DNA of 64,000 nt from Embleya sp040605455 (GTDB lineage Bacteria; Actinomycetota; Actinomycetes; Streptomycetales; Streptomycetaceae), in the NCBI RefSeq assembly GCF_040605455.1, contig NZ_JBEXCV010000024.1, positions 1 through 64,000 of the forward strand, in the 5' to 3' direction. Positions 42,865-51,122 of this stretch are shown one piece after another; the stretch's first letter is position 1; every line of letters begins with the position of its first letter. A program made the translations under genes and the position numbers. Under the pieces are notes generated by a model. It was not told where the DNA came from, searched no databases, and saw only the letters and a list, made by a program, of their open reading frames with translations.

Positions 42865-44114
42865 TCAGAGTGGCTGGATATGGACGACTGGACGCGACCG
42901 GGCCCGGGGGCGTCCCGGACGGGGGCGAGGCCGCCCCGCCCGAGCCGCAGCCGGCCGTGAGCGCGGCGTGTCCGTCGTGTGGACTCGCCGGCGACGCGGA
43001 CGACCGGTACTGCGAGTCCTGTGGCTACGACTTGGACATCCCGGTGCCTCCGGTGGCCGAACGGCCGCCGCCGCGGCGGGTGGTGGCGCCAAGTGGGCAC
43101 GGGCCGGTGTGTTCCGCGTGCGGCACCGCGACGATCGGCTCGGACGGGTGGTGCGACGCGTGCGGGCGGCCGTTCAACCCGCGTGATCATGTCGAGAGCG
43201 ACCTGGGCCTGGTGGCGATGGTCAGCAACCGGGGGTTGCGGCACCGTCGCAACGAGGACTCCGCCGCGCTGCGGGTGTTGCGGATGCCGGACGGGAGCGA
43301 CCACGTGGTCGCGGTGGTGTGCGACGGGGTGTCCTCCTCGCCGCGTCCCGACGAGGCGTCCGCCATCGCGGCCGAGACCGCGTGCGCGACGATGGCCGCC
43401 ACCCTGATCGAGGGGTGTGGGCCGGCCAAGGCCACCAGCGCCGGGGTCGCGGCCGCCGCGAGTGCGGTGGCCCGGATGCCCGGCGTCGAGGACGCGGGCA
43501 ACGCGCCCGCGTGCACCCTGGTCTCGGCGATCATGACGCCCGGCGAGATCACCGTGGGCTGGGTCGGCGACAGCCGGGCCTACTGGCTGGCCGATCCGGA
43601 CAGCGGGGCGGACGACCCCGCGGACGGCGACGACACGCTGCCCGGTGCGAGCACGCTGCCTCGTGGGGCGGTCGGCGAGCCGTCCGAGCCCGACGAGGAG
43701 CAGGACGCGATCCGGCGCACCCCCTCCGCGCTGCTGACCGAGGACGACTCCTGGGCGACCCGGATGATCGCGCTCGGCGCGATGACCGAAGCCGAGGCGT
43801 ACGCGGATCGGCGCGCGCACGCGATCGTGTCCTGGCTGGGCGCCGACGCGGGAGAGGTGCGGCCCAGGGTGACCAGCCTGCGGCCGTCCGGCCCCGGGGC
43901 CCTGCTGCTGTGCAGCGACGGACTGTGGAACTACCTCTCGGTCGCGCCGACGCTGGCCGCGATGGTGCTGCCGGGCGCGCTCGACGAACCGTTGGCCGCC
44001 GCGCGCCTGCTCACCGGCTTCGCGCTCGACCACGGCGGTGCGGACAACATCACCGTCGCGCTGATCCCGTTCAACCCGCCCGGGGACCCGGTGCGCGGAC
44101 CCGACCACGACTGA
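42861..44114 (+). CDS. PP2C-type phosphatase with N-terminal double zinc ribbon
   Basis: A protein of 417 residues from GTG 42861, overlapping the pknG stop. Two zinc ribbons, CPSCGLAGDADDRYCESCG and CSACGTATIGSDGWCDACG, precede a PPM/PP2C domain. The metal and phosphate motifs are present: RHRRNEDSAAL, VAVVCDGVSSS, ITVGWVGDSRAYW, LLLCSDGLWNYL and GGADNITVALIPF. An insert of ~50 acidic residues (DDPADGDDTLPGA and EPDEEQDAIR) lies after the SRAYW motif. It is expected to remove phosphate from the targets of the neighbouring PknG, giving a matched eraser. Catalytic residues look intact. Confidence 0.9.
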   Translation: MIRVAGYGRLDATGPGGVPDGGEAAPPEPQPAVSAACPSCGLAGDADDRYCESCGYDLDIPVPPVAERPPPRRVVAPSGHGPVCSACGTATIGSDGWCDACGRPFNPRDHVESDLGLVAMVSNRGLRHRRNEDSAALRVLRMPDGSDHVVAVVCDGVSSSPRPDEASAIAAETACATMAATLIEGCGPAKATSAGVAAAASAVARMPGVEDAGNAPACTLVSAIMTPGEITVGWVGDSRAYWLADPDSGADDPADGDDTLPGASTLPRGAVGEPSEPDEEQDAIRRTPSALLTEDDSWATRMIALGAMTEAEAYADRRAHAIVSWLGADAGEVRPRVTSLRPSGPGALLLCSDGLWNYLSVAPTLAAMVLPGALDEPLAAARLLTGFALDHGGADNITVALIPFNPPGDPVRGPDHD

Positions 44115-44138
44115 CCCGGAAACAAAGGAGTCGGATTC

Positions 44139-45437
44139 ATGTCAGGCGCCCCCGAATTCACCATCGAGGTCAACCAGAACCCCTACCTCCCGATGGGAGG
44201 TCACGAGGTGCACGCCGTCGCGCACATCCGGGCATCCGGAGTGCCGACCGGTGTACGCGGCAGCGCCCGCGGCGCCGAGGTGATCATGGTCGACAGCTCG
44301 GGTTCGATGGACTTCCCGTCCACCAAGCTCAAAGCCGCCAAGCAGGCCACCAAGGCCGCGATCGACACGCTGCGCGACGGCACGCTGTTCGCGGTGGTCT
44401 CCGGTACCGGCATGGCGTCGATGGTGTACCCGTTCGAGGAGGGCCTGGTCGCCGCCGACGAGCGCACCCGCAAGGAGGCCAAGCGCGAGGTGGACAAGCT
44501 CCGCGCGCGCGGCGGCACCGCGATGGGGCAGTGGCTGCTGATGGCCCGCCGCCTTCTGGAGCCGCACTCGGACGCGATCCGGCACGCGATCCTGCTCACC
44601 GACGGCAAGAACGAGAGCGAGCGCGAGCAGGACCTGGCCGAGGCGATCGCCTACTGCGAGGGCGTGTTCGTCTGCGACTGTCGGGGCATCGGCCTGGACT
44701 GGCGGGTGGACGAGGTGCGCAAGATCTCCACGGCGTTGCTCGGTGACATCGGCTTGGTAAGCGAACCGGCGGACCTGGTCGCCGACTTCACCAAGATGAT
44801 GGAGAACGCGATGGGCAAGGCGGTGGCCGACGTGGCGCTGCGGGTGCGCACGATCAGCAACGCCCGGGTGAAGTACGTCAAGCAGACCTACCCGGTGATC
44901 GACGACCTGACCGCGCGGCGGACCGAGGTCGGGCCCAACGTCGGGGACTACCCGACCGGTTCGTGGGGCGGCGAGAGCAAGCACTACCACGTGTGCCTGG
45001 AGGTCGAGCCGGACGAGGTCAACCCGGGTGGCAAGCGCCGGCCGTGTCAGATCTCGGTGGTGCTCCCGGACGGCTCCGGCGGCCTGGAGTTGGCCAAGGC
45101 CGGCGTGTTCGCGCAGTGGACCGACGACGAGGAACTCTCCACCCGGATCAACCCGGAGGTGGCTCAGGTCACCGGCCGGGCGAAGCTGGCCGAGGCCGTC
45201 CAGGAGGGCCTGGAGCTCCGCCGGGGCGGGGACGAGATCGCCGCGACCGCACGGCTGGTCCAAGCCCTGCAACTGGCCAACGAGGCGGGCGACGAGCACA
45301 CCGCGCGTCTGCTCGGCCGCGTGGTGGAGATCGAGGCGGACGGGACCAGCAGGTTGCGCAACAACGAGGAGGACCTGATGGTCATCGACATCGAGTCGCA
45401 CAAGACGGCCCGGGTGGGCCCGCCGCGCGAGGGCTAG
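44139..45437 (+). CDS. von Willebrand factor A domain protein of the PknG cluster
   Basis: A protein of 432 residues with AAAGGAG 10 bases upstream. The VWA domain has an intact metal-ion-dependent adhesion site, D52-S-S-G-S-M, then TPMGQ-like Thr in GGTAMGQWLL and the third acidic segment LLTDGKNESE. No signal peptide is seen, so it is cytoplasmic. Residues ~240-400 form a beta-rich region (VKYVKQTYPVIDDL; KHYHVCLEVEPDEV) and a helical end (ARLVQALQLANEAGDEHTAR). VWA proteins commonly bind AAA ATPases or phosphoprotein partners; in this operon it may hold the kinase-phosphatase complex together. It begins 24 bases after the phosphatase gene. Confidence 0.88.
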   Translation: MSGAPEFTIEVNQNPYLPMGGHEVHAVAHIRASGVPTGVRGSARGAEVIMVDSSGSMDFPSTKLKAAKQATKAAIDTLRDGTLFAVVSGTGMASMVYPFEEGLVAADERTRKEAKREVDKLRARGGTAMGQWLLMARRLLEPHSDAIRHAILLTDGKNESEREQDLAEAIAYCEGVFVCDCRGIGLDWRVDEVRKISTALLGDIGLVSEPADLVADFTKMMENAMGKAVADVALRVRTISNARVKYVKQTYPVIDDLTARRTEVGPNVGDYPTGSWGGESKHYHVCLEVEPDEVNPGGKRRPCQISVVLPDGSGGLELAKAGVFAQWTDDEELSTRINPEVAQVTGRAKLAEAVQEGLELRRGGDEIAATARLVQALQLANEAGDEHTARLLGRVVEIEADGTSRLRNNEEDLMVIDIESHKTARVGPPREG

Positions 45438-45442
45438 GTCCC

Positions 45443-45464
45443 GTCCGGGGCTGCGCGCGGCCCC
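45443..45464 (+). terminator. Hairpin between VWA and FHA genes
   Basis: CCGGGGC (45443-45449) and GCCCCGG (45458-45464) with an 8-base loop and no T-run. It may partly terminate or stabilise the upstream message, leaving the FHA gene at a different level. Confidence 0.45.
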
Positions 45465-45515
45465 GGTTCGGCGCACGCCTGGAGTTGGGTACGGGAAGAG
45501 GAAGGAGGTCCGCTC

Positions 45516-46223
45516 ATGCTGATCTGTCCGGTCGGTCATCCGTCCACCGCCGCGGACTACTGCGACGAGTGTGGGCGCACGATGCCCGTTGCGGGGGATT
45601 CGCCCTACGACCCCGAGGGGCCCCCTCCCGGGGAGGCGCCGCCGAATCTCGGCGTGCTGACGTGTCGGTTCTGCGCGACCGAGTACACCCCGGAGGACCA
45701 GTTCTGCGAGGGCTGCGGGCACGAGAACCCGCAGGGGCAGTCGGGGGAGACGGAGGAGCCGCCGGTAGAGCTGCCGCCGGTGAAGCCGCCGCCCACGGAG
45801 GAGCCGGGCACGTCGTCGGTCGGCACGGTGTGGACGGCGCGTGTGGTGTCCGACCACGACTACTTCCTGCGGGTGCTCGAATGGGACGGCCCGGACGCGC
45901 ACAGCATGCGCTTCCCGCACGAGCAGGAGCCGTGGACGCTGCAATTGACCGGCGAGTCGATGCGCATCGGCCGGCGCAACCCCAGCCCGAGTTCGGCCCC
46001 GCCGGAGATCCCGCTCGATGATCCGGGCGTCTCCCGTCGGCATGCGATGCTGCTGCGCTGCGGGGACGGCACGTGGGAGGTGATGGACCTGGGCTCGGCC
46101 AACGGGACCACCATCAACGCGGGTTACGACCGCGTCCGCCGCGACCCGGTGCACCTCAAGGATGGTGACCGGGTGCACGTGGGGGCCTGGACGACGTTGG
46201 AGATCCGACGCGTGGACGTGTGA
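45516..46223 (+). CDS. Zinc-ribbon/FHA-domain protein, possible GarA-like reader
   Basis: A protein of 235 residues; GGAAGGAGG precedes the ATG. It opens with a half ribbon CPVGHPSTAADYCDECG and a second ribbon CRFCATEYTPEDQFCEGCG, then a Pro/Glu-rich linker. The C-terminal FHA domain has the phosphothreonine-binding elements MRIGRRN, DDPGVSRRHAMLLR and LGSANGTTINAG. FHA domains read pThr marks, and mycobacterial GarA is an FHA protein phosphorylated by PknG on an N-terminal Thr. GarA is ~160 residues and has no ribbons. Position at the end of the PknG operon supports a reader role, but a GarA-type ETTS phospho-site is not obvious here. Confidence 0.88.
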   Translation: MLICPVGHPSTAADYCDECGRTMPVAGDSPYDPEGPPPGEAPPNLGVLTCRFCATEYTPEDQFCEGCGHENPQGQSGETEEPPVELPPVKPPPTEEPGTSSVGTVWTARVVSDHDYFLRVLEWDGPDAHSMRFPHEQEPWTLQLTGESMRIGRRNPSPSSAPPEIPLDDPGVSRRHAMLLRCGDGTWEVMDLGSANGTTINAGYDRVRRDPVHLKDGDRVHVGAWTTLEIRRVDV

Positions 46224-46243
46224 GGCCGACCCCCGTTCCGACG

Positions 46244-46276
46244 GGCGCCGGTCGGGCCGACGGCCCAACCGGCGCC
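46244..46276. terminator. Bidirectional terminator after the PknG cluster
   Basis: Arms GGCGCCGGT and ACCGGCGCC, then a C/A mismatch and GGGCC/GGCCC around a 3-base loop. It lies between the FHA gene and the convergent livF-like gene. Confidence 0.8.
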
Positions 46277-46282
46277 GGGGGG

Positions 46283-46990
46283 TCAGCCGACGGTGGCCAC
46301 GCCCGGGGCCAGGGCGGCCAGAATCGGGCCCGGGTCGGCGGCGGCCTCGGCGGCGGTCAGCCGCGCGGTGACGCGTCCGGTGGACAGCACCGTCAGATGG
46401 TCTGCGATGCCTTGGACGAAGCCCAGTTGAGGGGCGGCGATCAGGATGGTCAGGCCCTCGTCGGCGAGGGTGGTGATCAGTGTGCGGATCTGCTCGGCGA
46501 TCACCGGGGACAACCCCTCGGTCGGCTCGTCCAGCAGAACCAACCGCGGACCACCGAGCAGGGCCCGGGCGATCGCGAGCATCTGTTGTTCGCCGCCGGA
46601 CAGTTGTGAACCCCGGTTGCCGGCCCGCTCGCCCAGTCGGGGCAGCAGTTCCAACACCCGCGCGGGAGTCCACGCGGCCTGCTTGCGATGGGCCAGTTTG
46701 AGGTGTTCGGCCACGGTCAGGCTCGCGAACACGCGACGGCCCTGCGGTACCAGGCCGATGCCCGCGAGCGAGACCCGGTGCGCGGGGCGGCCGGTGAGGT
46801 CGGTGCCGGCCAGCTCGACCCGTCCGGCGGAGGGCTTGAGCAGTCCCGCGACGGCGTGGATGAGGGTGGACTTGCCCGCTCCGTTGGCGCCCAGGAGCGC
46901 GTGCACCGTGCCCTCGGGGATGCTCAGGTCGACGCCGTGCAGCACCGAGCCGCCCTGGTAACCCGCCGTCAGTTCGCCGATCTCCAGCAC
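46283..46990 (-). CDS. livF: Branched-chain-type amino acid ABC transporter ATPase (LivF-like)
   Basis: A protein of 235 residues from GTG 46990. It has Walker A LLGANGAGKSTLI, a Q-loop region VPQGRRVFASLTV, signature QLSGGEQQMLAIARAL and Walker B LVLLDEPTEGLSP. The LivF length and the PTEGLSP motif separate it from LivG. The expected switch His is replaced: the family has ILLVEQN, here LTILIAAPQLGFVQG, so the catalytic H-loop/VEQ block is altered. In heterodimeric LivFG pairs one degenerate site can be tolerated. It is the last gene of the minus-strand liv set. Confidence 0.88.
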   Translation of the reverse strand: MLEIGELTAGYQGGSVLHGVDLSIPEGTVHALLGANGAGKSTLIHAVAGLLKPSAGRVELAGTDLTGRPAHRVSLAGIGLVPQGRRVFASLTVAEHLKLAHRKQAAWTPARVLELLPRLGERAGNRGSQLSGGEQQMLAIARALLGGPRLVLLDEPTEGLSPVIAEQIRTLITTLADEGLTILIAAPQLGFVQGIADHLTVLSTGRVTARLTAAEAAADPGPILAALAPGVATVG

Positions 46991-46993
46991 GAT

Positions 46994-48925
46994 TCAGCCC
47001 ACTTCCTGGTGCTCGGGCTCGGACGCGCCCAGATACGTGTCGCGTACCACCTGGTTCACCGCGATCTCGTCCGGTGTGCCGGTGGCCAGCAGTTGCCCGG
47101 ACGCCAACACCGTGACGGTGTCGGTGACCTCGCGCACCAACGCGAAGTTGTGCTCGACCAGCACCATGGTCACCTCGGTCGGCAACGCCTTGAGCACGGC
47201 GGCCAGGCGCTCGATGTCGGTATCGGTCAGACCGGCGGCCGGCTCGTCCAGCAGCAGCAGCTTCGGGTGCCCGGCGAGGGCCATCGCGATGTCGAGCAAC
47301 CGCCGCGACCCGTGGGAGAGTTCGCCGGCGACCTCGTCGGCGCGGTCGGTCAGCCCGACCGTCTCCAGATGCGTCGCGGCCTCGCCTGCCAGGGCCCGGT
47401 AGCGAACCGGCCGCCAGGCCGTGCCGGTGACCTCGGAGTGCCGCCAAGCGGCCAGGGCCACGTTGTCCAGGACGGAGAGCGAGGGCACCACCGCGGGTTG
47501 TTGGAACGCGCGCGCGATGCCGATCCGGGAGCGGCGCGCGGGGGCCAGCCGGGTGATGTCGCGGCCGGCGAACACGATGGTGCCCGAGGTCACCGGGATC
47601 GCACCCGCGATCATGCCGAGCACGGTCGACTTGCCCGCGCCGTTGGGGCCGAGCAGCGCGTGTCGGGCGCCCTGGCGCACGGTCAGGTCCAGCCCGTCCA
47701 CCGCCGCCAGCGCGCCGTACCGCCGGGTCAGGCCGGTGATGGTGAGCAGCGCGTCCGGATCGGCCTCGGCAGCCGGATCCGACGCGGCCTGCGCCGTCTT
47801 CTCCGCCTTCTCCGCCTTCTCCGCCTTCTCTGTCTCTGTCTCTGTCTCGGTCTCTGTCTCTGTCTCTGTCTCTGTCTTGTCGATCCTATCCGTCTTGTCC
47901 GGATTCTCCGCCGGCCGAGTGGCCCGTCCCAGAGCCCGCCACGCGGCCCGTGGACCGCCCGCCGTCAGGCCGACCAGGCCGCCCGGCAGCGTGTACACCG
48001 CGATCAGGAACAGCACGCCGAGCAGCAGCGGACCGTGCCCCGGCCAGGGCCCGGAGAGCCAGTCCCGGGTGAAGACGATCAGCCCCGCGCCGATCATCGC
48101 GCCGACCAGCGACGCGCCACCGCCGATGACCACCGCGAGCAACACCAGCGAGGAGGTGTCGAAGCCGATATGCGAGGGCGAGATGTAGCGCTGCACCGCG
48201 ATCAGCAGCGCGCCCGCGACGCCGGCGAGCGCGCCGACGCCGATGTAGGTGATGGAGAGGTAACGGGTCACCGGGTGGCCGGTCGCGCGCATCCGGGTCT
48301 CGTTCTCGCGCGCACCGTCCAGCAACAGCGCGGCCGGCGAGCGCAGCACCAACGCGGTGAGCCCGATCACGATGAGCGTGGTGATCAGCACATACCAGTA
48401 GGTGTCCACGTCGTCGACGAGGTCGCCCATGCCCCAGAACGGCTGAATCGCCGGCACACCCGACTTGCCGTCGGTACCGCCGGTGACCGACTTCCACTTC
48501 TCCGCCGCGGTGCGCACCAGTTCGCCGACGGCCAGGGTGATCATCAGCACCGTGACGCCGCGCGTACGCACCACGATCGGCGCGGTGAGCGCGTTGAACA
48601 GGGCGCCCGCGGCGGCCGCGACCAGGGTGTGCACGACGCCGATCCGCATGCCGTGTTCGGCCAGGATCGCCGCCGTGTAGCCGCCCACCGCGTACGGCGC
48701 GACCTGGCCGAGCGAGGGCAGTCCGGCGCCGCCGCCGAGCACCGCGACGCTGGCCGCGAGCACGCCCAGGGACAACGCCTGGGACAGCAGGATGAGGGTG
48801 AACAAACCGACCAGGTACGGCGCTGCGAACAACCACACGATCGCGGCGACGGCCAGGACTCGGCCCACCAGGCGCGCACGCGGCGAGTGCAGCGCGCTAC
48901 GTGCGCGCAGGGCGAGGGTGGTCAT
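46994..48925 (-). CDS. Fused LivM permease-LivG ATPase
   Basis: A protein of 643 residues. The first ~345 residues are a LivM-type permease with eight or so helices (LGGGAGLPSLGQVAPYAVGG; VIGGGASLVGAMIGAGLIV). A low-complexity linker of alternating Thr-Glu and then Lys-Ala-Glu units follows, encoded by perfect DNA repeats. The rest is a LivG-type ATPase: Walker A LLGPNGAGKSTVL, signature ELSHGSRRLLDIAMAL, Walker B LLLLDEPAAGLTDTD, VLVEHNFALVREV. Separate livM and livG are the norm; fused forms occur in some actinobacteria. ATGA overlap with livH. Likely start GTG/ATG 48925. Confidence 0.9.
   Translation of the reverse strand: MTTLALRARSALHSPRARLVGRVLAVAAIVWLFAAPYLVGLFTLILLSQALSLGVLAASVAVLGGGAGLPSLGQVAPYAVGGYTAAILAEHGMRIGVVHTLVAAAAGALFNALTAPIVVRTRGVTVLMITLAVGELVRTAAEKWKSVTGGTDGKSGVPAIQPFWGMGDLVDDVDTYWYVLITTLIVIGLTALVLRSPAALLLDGARENETRMRATGHPVTRYLSITYIGVGALAGVAGALLIAVQRYISPSHIGFDTSSLVLLAVVIGGGASLVGAMIGAGLIVFTRDWLSGPWPGHGPLLLGVLFLIAVYTLPGGLVGLTAGGPRAAWRALGRATRPAENPDKTDRIDKTETETETETETETETEKAEKAEKAEKTAQAASDPAAEADPDALLTITGLTRRYGALAAVDGLDLTVRQGARHALLGPNGAGKSTVLGMIAGAIPVTSGTIVFAGRDITRLAPARRSRIGIARAFQQPAVVPSLSVLDNVALAAWRHSEVTGTAWRPVRYRALAGEAATHLETVGLTDRADEVAGELSHGSRRLLDIAMALAGHPKLLLLDEPAAGLTDTDIERLAAVLKALPTEVTMVLVEHNFALVREVTDTVTVLASGQLLATGTPDEIAVNQVVRDTYLGASEPEHQEVG
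47799..47876. repeat. In-frame 9-bp and 6-bp tandem repeats in the LivM-LivG linker
   Basis: Three copies of TTCTCCGCC (47799-47825) are followed by eight copies of TCTGTC (47829-47876, the fourth as TCGGTC). Both periods are multiples of three, so gain or loss of units changes linker length without shifting the frame. Confidence 0.95.
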
Positions 48926-49797
48926 ACTCGGCTCCCCGTCTGGCCGAAGCGCGCGGTGCGCGCGATCAGCATCACGGCCATCGTGGCGAACAGCAGGTAC
49001 GGCGCGAGGTCGGGCAACAGCGTGACGCCGAGCGTCTGCACCTCGCCGACCAGGATCGCGGCGAGCAGTGCGCCGCCGACCGAGCCCAGCCCGCCGATCA
49101 CCACGACCAGCAGGGACTGCAGCAGCACTGTGTTGGCCACCGACGTGGACGGGCCGATGATCGGCGCACCCAGGCCGCCCGCGAGGCCGGCCAGGGCGCC
49201 CGCGGCGACCAGCACGCCGGTGCGCACCCGGGCCGGCGAGATGCCGCCGGCCGCGAGCATCTCGGGGTCGTCCACCGACGCGCGCACGGCCGCGCCGATT
49301 CGGGTGCGGGCCAGCACGTACCAGCCGCCGACCCCGAGCGTGATCGCGACCACGATGAACGCGAGCCGGTAGCCCGGGTAGTTGTGGCCCAGGATCGACA
49401 CCGGCTTCTCCAGTGCGCCGGGCACCGACACCTGGGGGTCGTCCTTGCCGAACGTGGTGGTCAGCAGGTCACTGCCGACCAGCGCGACGCCGAACGTCAG
49501 CATCGCCTGCGCCATATGCCCTCTGCCGGCGATCGGCGCGGTCAGCGCCGCGAGCACCCCGCCGCCGGCCGCGCCCGCCCCGATGCCCGCGAGCACCGCC
49601 AGCGCCAGGCCCACCCAGGAGCCGTCGGCGACCGCGGCCGCGGTGTAGGCGGCGAACGCGTAGAGCGTGCCGTGCGCGAGGTTGAGGACTCCGCCCGAGC
49701 CGAAGGCCAGAGTCAGGCCCGCGGCCACGACGAACAGGAGCAGCCCGTAGGCCACACCGTCCACGGCCGGGATGAAATTGTCGTCGAACCAGCCCAC
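48922..49797 (-). CDS. livH: Branched-chain-type amino acid ABC permease (LivH-like)
   Basis: A protein of 291 residues from GTG 49797 with AGGGAG upstream. It is a LivH-type permease with multiple helices: YGLLLFVVAAGLTLAFGSGG, GVLNLAHGTLYAFAAYTAAA (the LivH NLAHG motif), VRASVDDPEMLAAGGIS and LLVVVIGGLGSVGGALLAAI. It would pair with the permease half of the downstream fusion to form the membrane channel. Stop and start overlap with the fusion gene by 4 bases, indicating coupled translation. Confidence 0.92.
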   Translation of the reverse strand: MGWFDDNFIPAVDGVAYGLLLFVVAAGLTLAFGSGGVLNLAHGTLYAFAAYTAAAVADGSWVGLALAVLAGIGAGAAGGGVLAALTAPIAGRGHMAQAMLTFGVALVGSDLLTTTFGKDDPQVSVPGALEKPVSILGHNYPGYRLAFIVVAITLGVGGWYVLARTRIGAAVRASVDDPEMLAAGGISPARVRTGVLVAAGALAGLAGGLGAPIIGPSTSVANTVLLQSLLVVVIGGLGSVGGALLAAILVGEVQTLGVTLLPDLAPYLLFATMAVMLIARTARFGQTGSRV

Positions 49798-49827
49798 GGC
49801 ACGCTCCCTTTCGCTCCGAAGCCGCCG

Positions 49828-51042
49828 CTAGCCGAGCGTGCCGAGTTCGCGGACCATGACGTTGCTCAGCGCGGTGCCGTCCTGCTTGACCTCACGCAGG
49901 TACCACTTCTGCACCGGCGCGTGCGTGCTCGGGTTGAACTCCCAGGAACCGCGCGGACTGTCGACCTTGCCGGTCTTGGCGATCGCGGCGTTGACCGTCT
50001 CCGGGGTGACCTTGTCACCCGCGGCGGCGATCGCCTTGTCCAGCACGGCGGCCGCGTCGTACATGGTTGCCGACATCATCGTCGGCAGCGCGTTGTACTT
50101 GCCCTGGTAGGCCGCGACGAACGAGCGGTTGGCCGGGATGTCCAGGGTGGGCGTGTAGTTGAGCGAGGTGAACACGCCCTTGGCCGCATCGCCCTCGGCC
50201 CCGAGTACCGCGCCCTCGGTCAGGAAGCCCGCCGCGTACAGCGGGATGTCCTTGACGTCGGACTGCTTGTACTGCTTGACGAAGTTCACCGCGGCGGTGC
50301 CCGCGTAGAACGTGTAGACCGCCTTGGCGCCCGAGTTCTTGATCTCGGTGAAGTACGGCTGGAAGTTGGTGGTGGCCGGGAACGGCGTCCACTTGGTCTT
50401 GCCGTCCGGGTTCGCCAGCTTGCCGCCGAGCTTGTCGAACGTCTCGGTGAAGCCGCGGAGCTGGTCGAAACCACCCTGGTACTCCGGGCCGATCGCGTAG
50501 ACCGTGCCGGCCACGTTCTCCTTGATGTACGGCGCCGCCGCCACACCCGGCTCCTCGGAGAGGTAGCTGGTGTGCCAGACGTAGTCCGGCTTGTCGATCT
50601 TGCCGGGGCGACCGACGGCGCCGATCATCGGCACCTTGTTGTCGTTCACGACCTGCACGTTGGCGGCCACCGTGGCCGCGTTGGTCAGACCCACCACGGC
50701 GGTGACCTTGTCCTGCTTGATCAGCTTGGTGACCGAGGGCACCGAGGTCTGCGGGCCGTCGCCCTCGTCGGTGATCACGAGCTCGATCTTGTGCCCGCCC
50801 AGTTTGCCGCCGTGCTGGTCCAGGTAGGTCTGGAAGCCGTTCTGCAGGTCCGGACCGAGCGCGGAGTAGACACCGGTCAGCGGGATCGTCAGGCCGATCT
50901 TGATCGTGCCGGAGGACGATCCGCCCTTCTTGTCGTCCGCCGCGCTGCCGCTGCACGCGGCGGTGAACGCGAGCGCGCCGGCGAGCAGGCCGGCGGAGGT
51001 GACACGGAACGAGCGTCGGGATATGGGACTTGCCGGGGTCAT
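49828..51042 (-). CDS. livK: Branched-chain-type amino acid-binding lipoprotein (LivK-like)
   Basis: A protein of 404 residues from ATG 51042 (GGAG 8 bases upstream). The signal SRRSFRVTSAGLLAGALAF ends in a lipobox with C30 (FTAACSG); the twin Arg could allow Tat export. The periplasmic-binding type I fold shows IGLTIPLTGVYSALGPDLQN, VVGLTNAATVAANV, WHTSYLSEEPG and MSATMYDAAAVLDKA. The ligand could be Leu/Ile/Val, another amino acid, an amide or urea; sequence alone does not settle this. It is first of the transporter genes and starts 81 bases after the roadblock gene stop. Confidence 0.92.
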   Translation of the reverse strand: MTPASPISRRSFRVTSAGLLAGALAFTAACSGSAADDKKGGSSSGTIKIGLTIPLTGVYSALGPDLQNGFQTYLDQHGGKLGGHKIELVITDEGDGPQTSVPSVTKLIKQDKVTAVVGLTNAATVAANVQVVNDNKVPMIGAVGRPGKIDKPDYVWHTSYLSEEPGVAAAPYIKENVAGTVYAIGPEYQGGFDQLRGFTETFDKLGGKLANPDGKTKWTPFPATTNFQPYFTEIKNSGAKAVYTFYAGTAAVNFVKQYKQSDVKDIPLYAAGFLTEGAVLGAEGDAAKGVFTSLNYTPTLDIPANRSFVAAYQGKYNALPTMMSATMYDAAAVLDKAIAAAGDKVTPETVNAAIAKTGKVDSPRGSWEFNPSTHAPVQKWYLREVKQDGTALSNVMVRELGTLG

Positions 51043-51122
51043 GACGTGCTCCAGGGTTTGGACGGGTACAGCGTCGAGCGGTCGAGTGGGGCCGCGTCGG
51101 GAGGGACGCGAGACTGCGTCGG

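Noticed and set aside
44142..47447. A 1101-codon minus-strand frame across the VWA, FHA and livF genes
   Set aside because: It is antisense or out of frame to three well-supported genes and has no family features.
47799..47876. CRISPR-like repeat array
   Set aside because: The repeats are contiguous 6- and 9-bp coding units without spacers, inside the LivM-LivG gene.
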